Of a stretch of DNA of 16,678 nucleotides, positions 14,622-16,678 are shown piece by piece (the stretch's first letter is position 1; each line of letters opens with the position of its first letter). The stretch is taken from positions 1-16,678 of the forward strand of contig JAOUFL010000019.1 of assembly GCA_029858245.1 (NCBI GenBank). Direction: 5' to 3'. The notes beneath the pieces are model-generated. The model had not been told where the DNA came from and ran no database searches. It saw nothing but the letters and a program-made list of their open reading frames with translations. The DNA comes from Candidatus Zixiibacteriota bacterium. GTDB taxonomy: Bacteria > Zixibacteria > MSB-5A5 > RBG-16-43-9. Position numbers and translations under genes: made by a program.

Positions 14622-14646
14622 CTGAACGGTAAAGGAGGATAAAAAA

Positions 14647-15044
14647 GTGAGAAGGAATTTCCGACACCTCTCCGGAAGAGCAAGAAAAACCAGATTCACA
14701 GGCTGGATGAGGCGAGAAACTACCAAAGCCGAAACAAGTCCCTTCGGACTAACTCTGAATAAGGAATTAAGGATTTTGAGACTTCATACCCATGTTTTGT
14801 CTCGGCGATTGAGCACTCTAAAACAGGTCATTGGAAACAAAAAGCTCCCAGCCAACAAAATTCTTTTGTGGTTGCCATTGTGGATGAGGAGGAGTGCACA
14901 GGCTGTGGGATTTGCTCTGGTGTGTGCGCGGTTGGCGCTATTTCAGTTAACCGATTTGCTAAAATCGACACAAGTTAGTGCACAGCCTGCTTAGCCTGTG
15001 TGGAGGAATGTCCTCAGGGAGCCATTGCCATTAAATATCTCTGA
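14647..15044 (+). pseudogene. Broken coiled-coil/2x[4Fe-4S] ferredoxin gene (frameshift plus in-frame TAG)
   Basis: GTG 14647 has an AAAGGAGG site in good position. The first frame encodes a basic N-terminus, then a coiled coil (LNKELRILRLHTHVLSRRLS). It then changes to unrelated hydrophobic residues, while the frame one base back carries an obvious ferredoxin: VAIVDEEECTGCGICSGVC, ISVNRFAKIDTS, a TAG at 14976-14978, then CTACLACVEECPQGAI to TGA 15042. The shift must lie between about 14815 and 14870. Both eight-Cys clusters are present, but the TAG sits directly before the second CxxC motif, where related ferredoxins usually have Lys. Coiled coil followed by ferredoxin is the layout seen in related clusters, so the intact ancestor probably supplied electrons or clusters to the MinD ATPases. 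True decay and assembly error remain possible. Confidence 0.8.
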
Positions 15045-15112
15045 GAGATAGCAGACTTTAGCGGGAAAAGATTGAACCGGAAAAAAATATTTTAGTTTTC
15101 AGGTTAAGAAAA

Positions 15113-15964
15113 ATGATTATTTCCATTGCCAGTGGAAAAGGGGGGACAGGTAAGACGATTATATCCACAAGTCTTGCTCTTCTTTTATCTGAGGATAAAA
15201 CAATTAAGGTTCAATTCCTGGATTGTGATGTAGAGGAGCCAAATGGCTATATCTTCTTGAAACCTCAAATTGACGATAATCAGCCGGTGAGTATTCCCGT
15301 TCCGCAGGTTGATAAGACTAAATGCAGCTTCTGTGGTGAATGTTCAAAAGTTTGCCACTATCACGCCATAGTTGTGGTAAAAAAAGAGGTTTTACTCTTC
15401 CCCGAACTCTGTCATGGATGTGGTGGATGCACTCTTTTCTGTCCGGAGAATGCGATTATCGAGGTGGAAAGGAAGATAGGAATGATAGAGGAAGGAAAAG
15501 CCGGAGACATTAGATTTATTCAAGGCCGTCTTATTATTGGTGAACCCATGGCTACCCCTTTGATTAGGGATATTAAAAAGAAAATTGACCCTAATGGAGT
15601 TACTATTATCGATGTCCCGCCCGGAACCTCCTGTCCGGTGATTGGGGCAGTTCAGGGAAGTGATTTCTGTATACTGGTAACCGAGCCAACTCCTTTTGGT
15701 TTGAACGATCTCAAGTTAGCGGTTGAGGTGATGAGAAAGCTCAAGATAAGTCATGGAGTGATAATTAATCGTGCGGACATAGGTGATAATAAAGTTAAAA
15801 AATACTGCCAGGAGGAGTCTATCCCTATTATGGCGGAGATTCCATTCGATCGGAATGTTTCTGTTCTCTATTCCTCAGGCATTCCTATGCTGATTGAAGG
15901 AGAAAAGTATAGAAAAATCTTTGGTCAACTGTGGCAATCAATTATTAAAGAAGAAAAGGTATAG
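15113..15964 (+). CDS. MinD-type ATPase with inserted 2x[4Fe-4S] ferredoxin domain (first of tandem pair)
   Basis: A 283-residue P-loop ATPase of the MinD/Mrp superfamily, ferredoxin-containing type (COG1149-like). The deviant Walker A is SGKGGTGKT (7-15). The ferredoxin insertion follows: C71-x2-C74-x2-C77-x3-C81 and C100-x2-C103-x2-C106-x3-C110, two classic [4Fe-4S] motifs. Walker B/switch II is DVPPGTSCPV, then the nucleotide-base-binding region (INRADIGD). In Desulfovibrio a pair of such proteins belongs to the ORP complex, and analogous proteins act as cluster carriers. The stop TAG (15962-15964) is directly followed by the ATG of the second ATPase, so they are tightly coupled and likely work as a heterodimer. 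No terminator separates it from the broken ferredoxin upstream. Confidence 0.92.
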   Translation: MIISIASGKGGTGKTIISTSLALLLSEDKTIKVQFLDCDVEEPNGYIFLKPQIDDNQPVSIPVPQVDKTKCSFCGECSKVCHYHAIVVVKKEVLLFPELCHGCGGCTLFCPENAIIEVERKIGMIEEGKAGDIRFIQGRLIIGEPMATPLIRDIKKKIDPNGVTIIDVPPGTSCPVIGAVQGSDFCILVTEPTPFGLNDLKLAVEVMRKLKISHGVIINRADIGDNKVKKYCQEESIPIMAEIPFDRNVSVLYSSGIPMLIEGEKYRKIFGQLWQSIIKEEKV

Positions 15965-16678
15965 ATGAAACAGTTGACAGTGATAAGCGGGAAAGGAGGA
16001 ACCGGGAAAACGGTCATCACGGCTGCATTTGCTGCTTTAGCCGAAGGAAAGGTTATGGCAGACTGTGACGTGGATGCTGCCGATCTTCACCTTCTACTTC
16101 ATCCGAGGATAAAAGAAACCCACGAATTTAAAGGGGGAAGCAAGGCTATGTTGAATATAGATTTATGCACAAACTGTGGTAAATGCCTTGAGGTGTGTCG
16201 ATTCGGTGCGATCAGGAAAGGGGAAAAAAAGAACTCAGAAAGAGAAAATCAAATAACAATTGACCCTGTTTCCTGCGAGGGATGTGGAGTGTGTACACTC
16301 ATATGCCCAGTTGAGGCCATTCAGATGAAGGAGAACCTTTCCGGCGAATGGTATCTTTCGGATACAAAATATGGACCAATGGTTCATGCTAAGCTGGGGA
16401 TCGCGGAGGAGAATTCAGGTAAACTGGTAAATCTGGTAAGACAGAACGCCAGATTAACAGCCAATAGAGATAATTTAGGACTGGTGATAGTGGACGGCCC
16501 GCCTGGTATTGGCTGTCCGGTCATAGCTTCGGTGACAGGAGTTAACCTGGTGGTGGTAGTTACCGAGTCAACCCTCTCAGCTATCTCCGATTTAGAGAGG
16601 GTATTAAGGTTAACCAATCATTTTAAAATATCAACTGTGGTTGTAATCAATAAATTTGACATCAATTTGGAAAACACC
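15965..16678 (+). CDS. MinD-type ATPase with inserted 2x[4Fe-4S] ferredoxin domain (second of tandem pair), 3' end outside the window
   Basis: Starts at the base after the previous stop codon, with AAGG about five bases ahead inside the upstream gene. The frame is open to the window edge; 238 codons are visible and about 40-60 more would be expected from the paralogue. Deviant Walker A SGKGGTGKT (8-16), DCDVDAADLHLLL (switch region), ferredoxin Cys C68, C71, C74, C78 and C104, C107, C110, C114, and Walker B VDGPPGIGCPV are all present. It differs from the first copy in the DVDAAD versus DVEEPN region, consistent with two specialised subunits of a heterodimer. The tandem arrangement is conserved in ORP-type clusters. 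Confidence 0.92.
   Translation, partial: MKQLTVISGKGGTGKTVITAAFAALAEGKVMADCDVDAADLHLLLHPRIKETHEFKGGSKAMLNIDLCTNCGKCLEVCRFGAIRKGEKKNSERENQITIDPVSCEGCGVCTLICPVEAIQMKENLSGEWYLSDTKYGPMVHAKLGIAEENSGKLVNLVRQNARLTANRDNLGLVIVDGPPGIGCPVIASVTGVNLVVVVTESTLSAISDLERVLRLTNHFKISTVVVINKFDINLENT

Noticed and set aside
14851..14872. Programmed -1 frameshifting site joining coiled coil and ferredoxin
   Set aside because: No canonical X-XXY-YYZ heptamer is in phase here, and the in-frame TAG downstream would still truncate the product.
1..16678. CRISPR arrays, tRNA or rRNA genes, insertion sequences
   Set aside because: No regularly spaced direct repeats, no tRNA-like cloverleaf or rRNA core sequences, and no transposase frames were seen.

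Overview
The window looks like a chromosomal segment of an uncultured anaerobic bacterium of moderate, AT-leaning base composition. Evidence for the lifestyle is the number of oxygen-sensitive iron-sulfur proteins: a radical-SAM enzyme, two MinD-type ATPases with inserted 2x[4Fe-4S] ferredoxin domains, an Mrp/NBP35 ATPase, two NifX-like proteins and a broken ferredoxin. Two very large secreted proteins end in a dockerin-type repeat pair. That pattern is common in Zixibacteria and other FCB-related candidate phyla; the phylum call is inference only.

Layout. Positions 2-526 hold the 3' part of cdsA (CDP-diglyceride synthase). Positions 855-3245 encode a secreted DUF2341/Kelch/dockerin protein. 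Positions 3769-6678 carry a secreted subtilisin-family protease with a NosD-like beta-helix and a dockerin. It stays in one frame but is interrupted by an in-frame TGA and an in-frame TAG, and it ends at a strong terminator. Positions 6877-7779 encode a UbiA-family membrane prenyltransferase and 7854-8855 an AmmeMemoRadiSam-type radical-SAM protein. A possible small frameshifted gene then abuts a near-perfect intrinsic terminator (9119-9150). Positions 9230-11197 encode a membrane hybrid histidine kinase with GAF and receiver domains.

From 11325 to the window end lies one dense, mostly co-directional cluster. It opens with a 20-bp perfect palindrome (likely operator), followed by a DUF134 regulator, Mrp ATPase, DUF5320 Gly/Arg-rich protein, two NifX/NifB-family proteins, a Gly-rich zinc-ribbon protein, an FmdB-type zinc ribbon, a broken coiled-coil/ferredoxin gene and two tandem ferredoxin-MinD ATPases (the last truncated by the window edge). 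The gene set resembles the orange-protein (ORP) cluster of Desulfovibrio (NifX-like ORP, Mrp, two Fe-S MinD ATPases), so the likely role is assembly or carriage of a metal-sulfur cofactor by ATPase scaffolds. The exact cofactor is unknown.

Most notable observations: the large protease with three catalytic motifs intact but two in-frame stops; a ferredoxin gene in the ORP-like cluster with both a frameshift and a TAG just before a cluster-binding Cys motif; a shared N-terminal Gly-rich tag (MPxGDxTGPxGxGPxTGRG) on two otherwise unrelated proteins of that cluster; the palindromic operator; and a Kelch propeller apparently nested inside a concanavalin-like domain.
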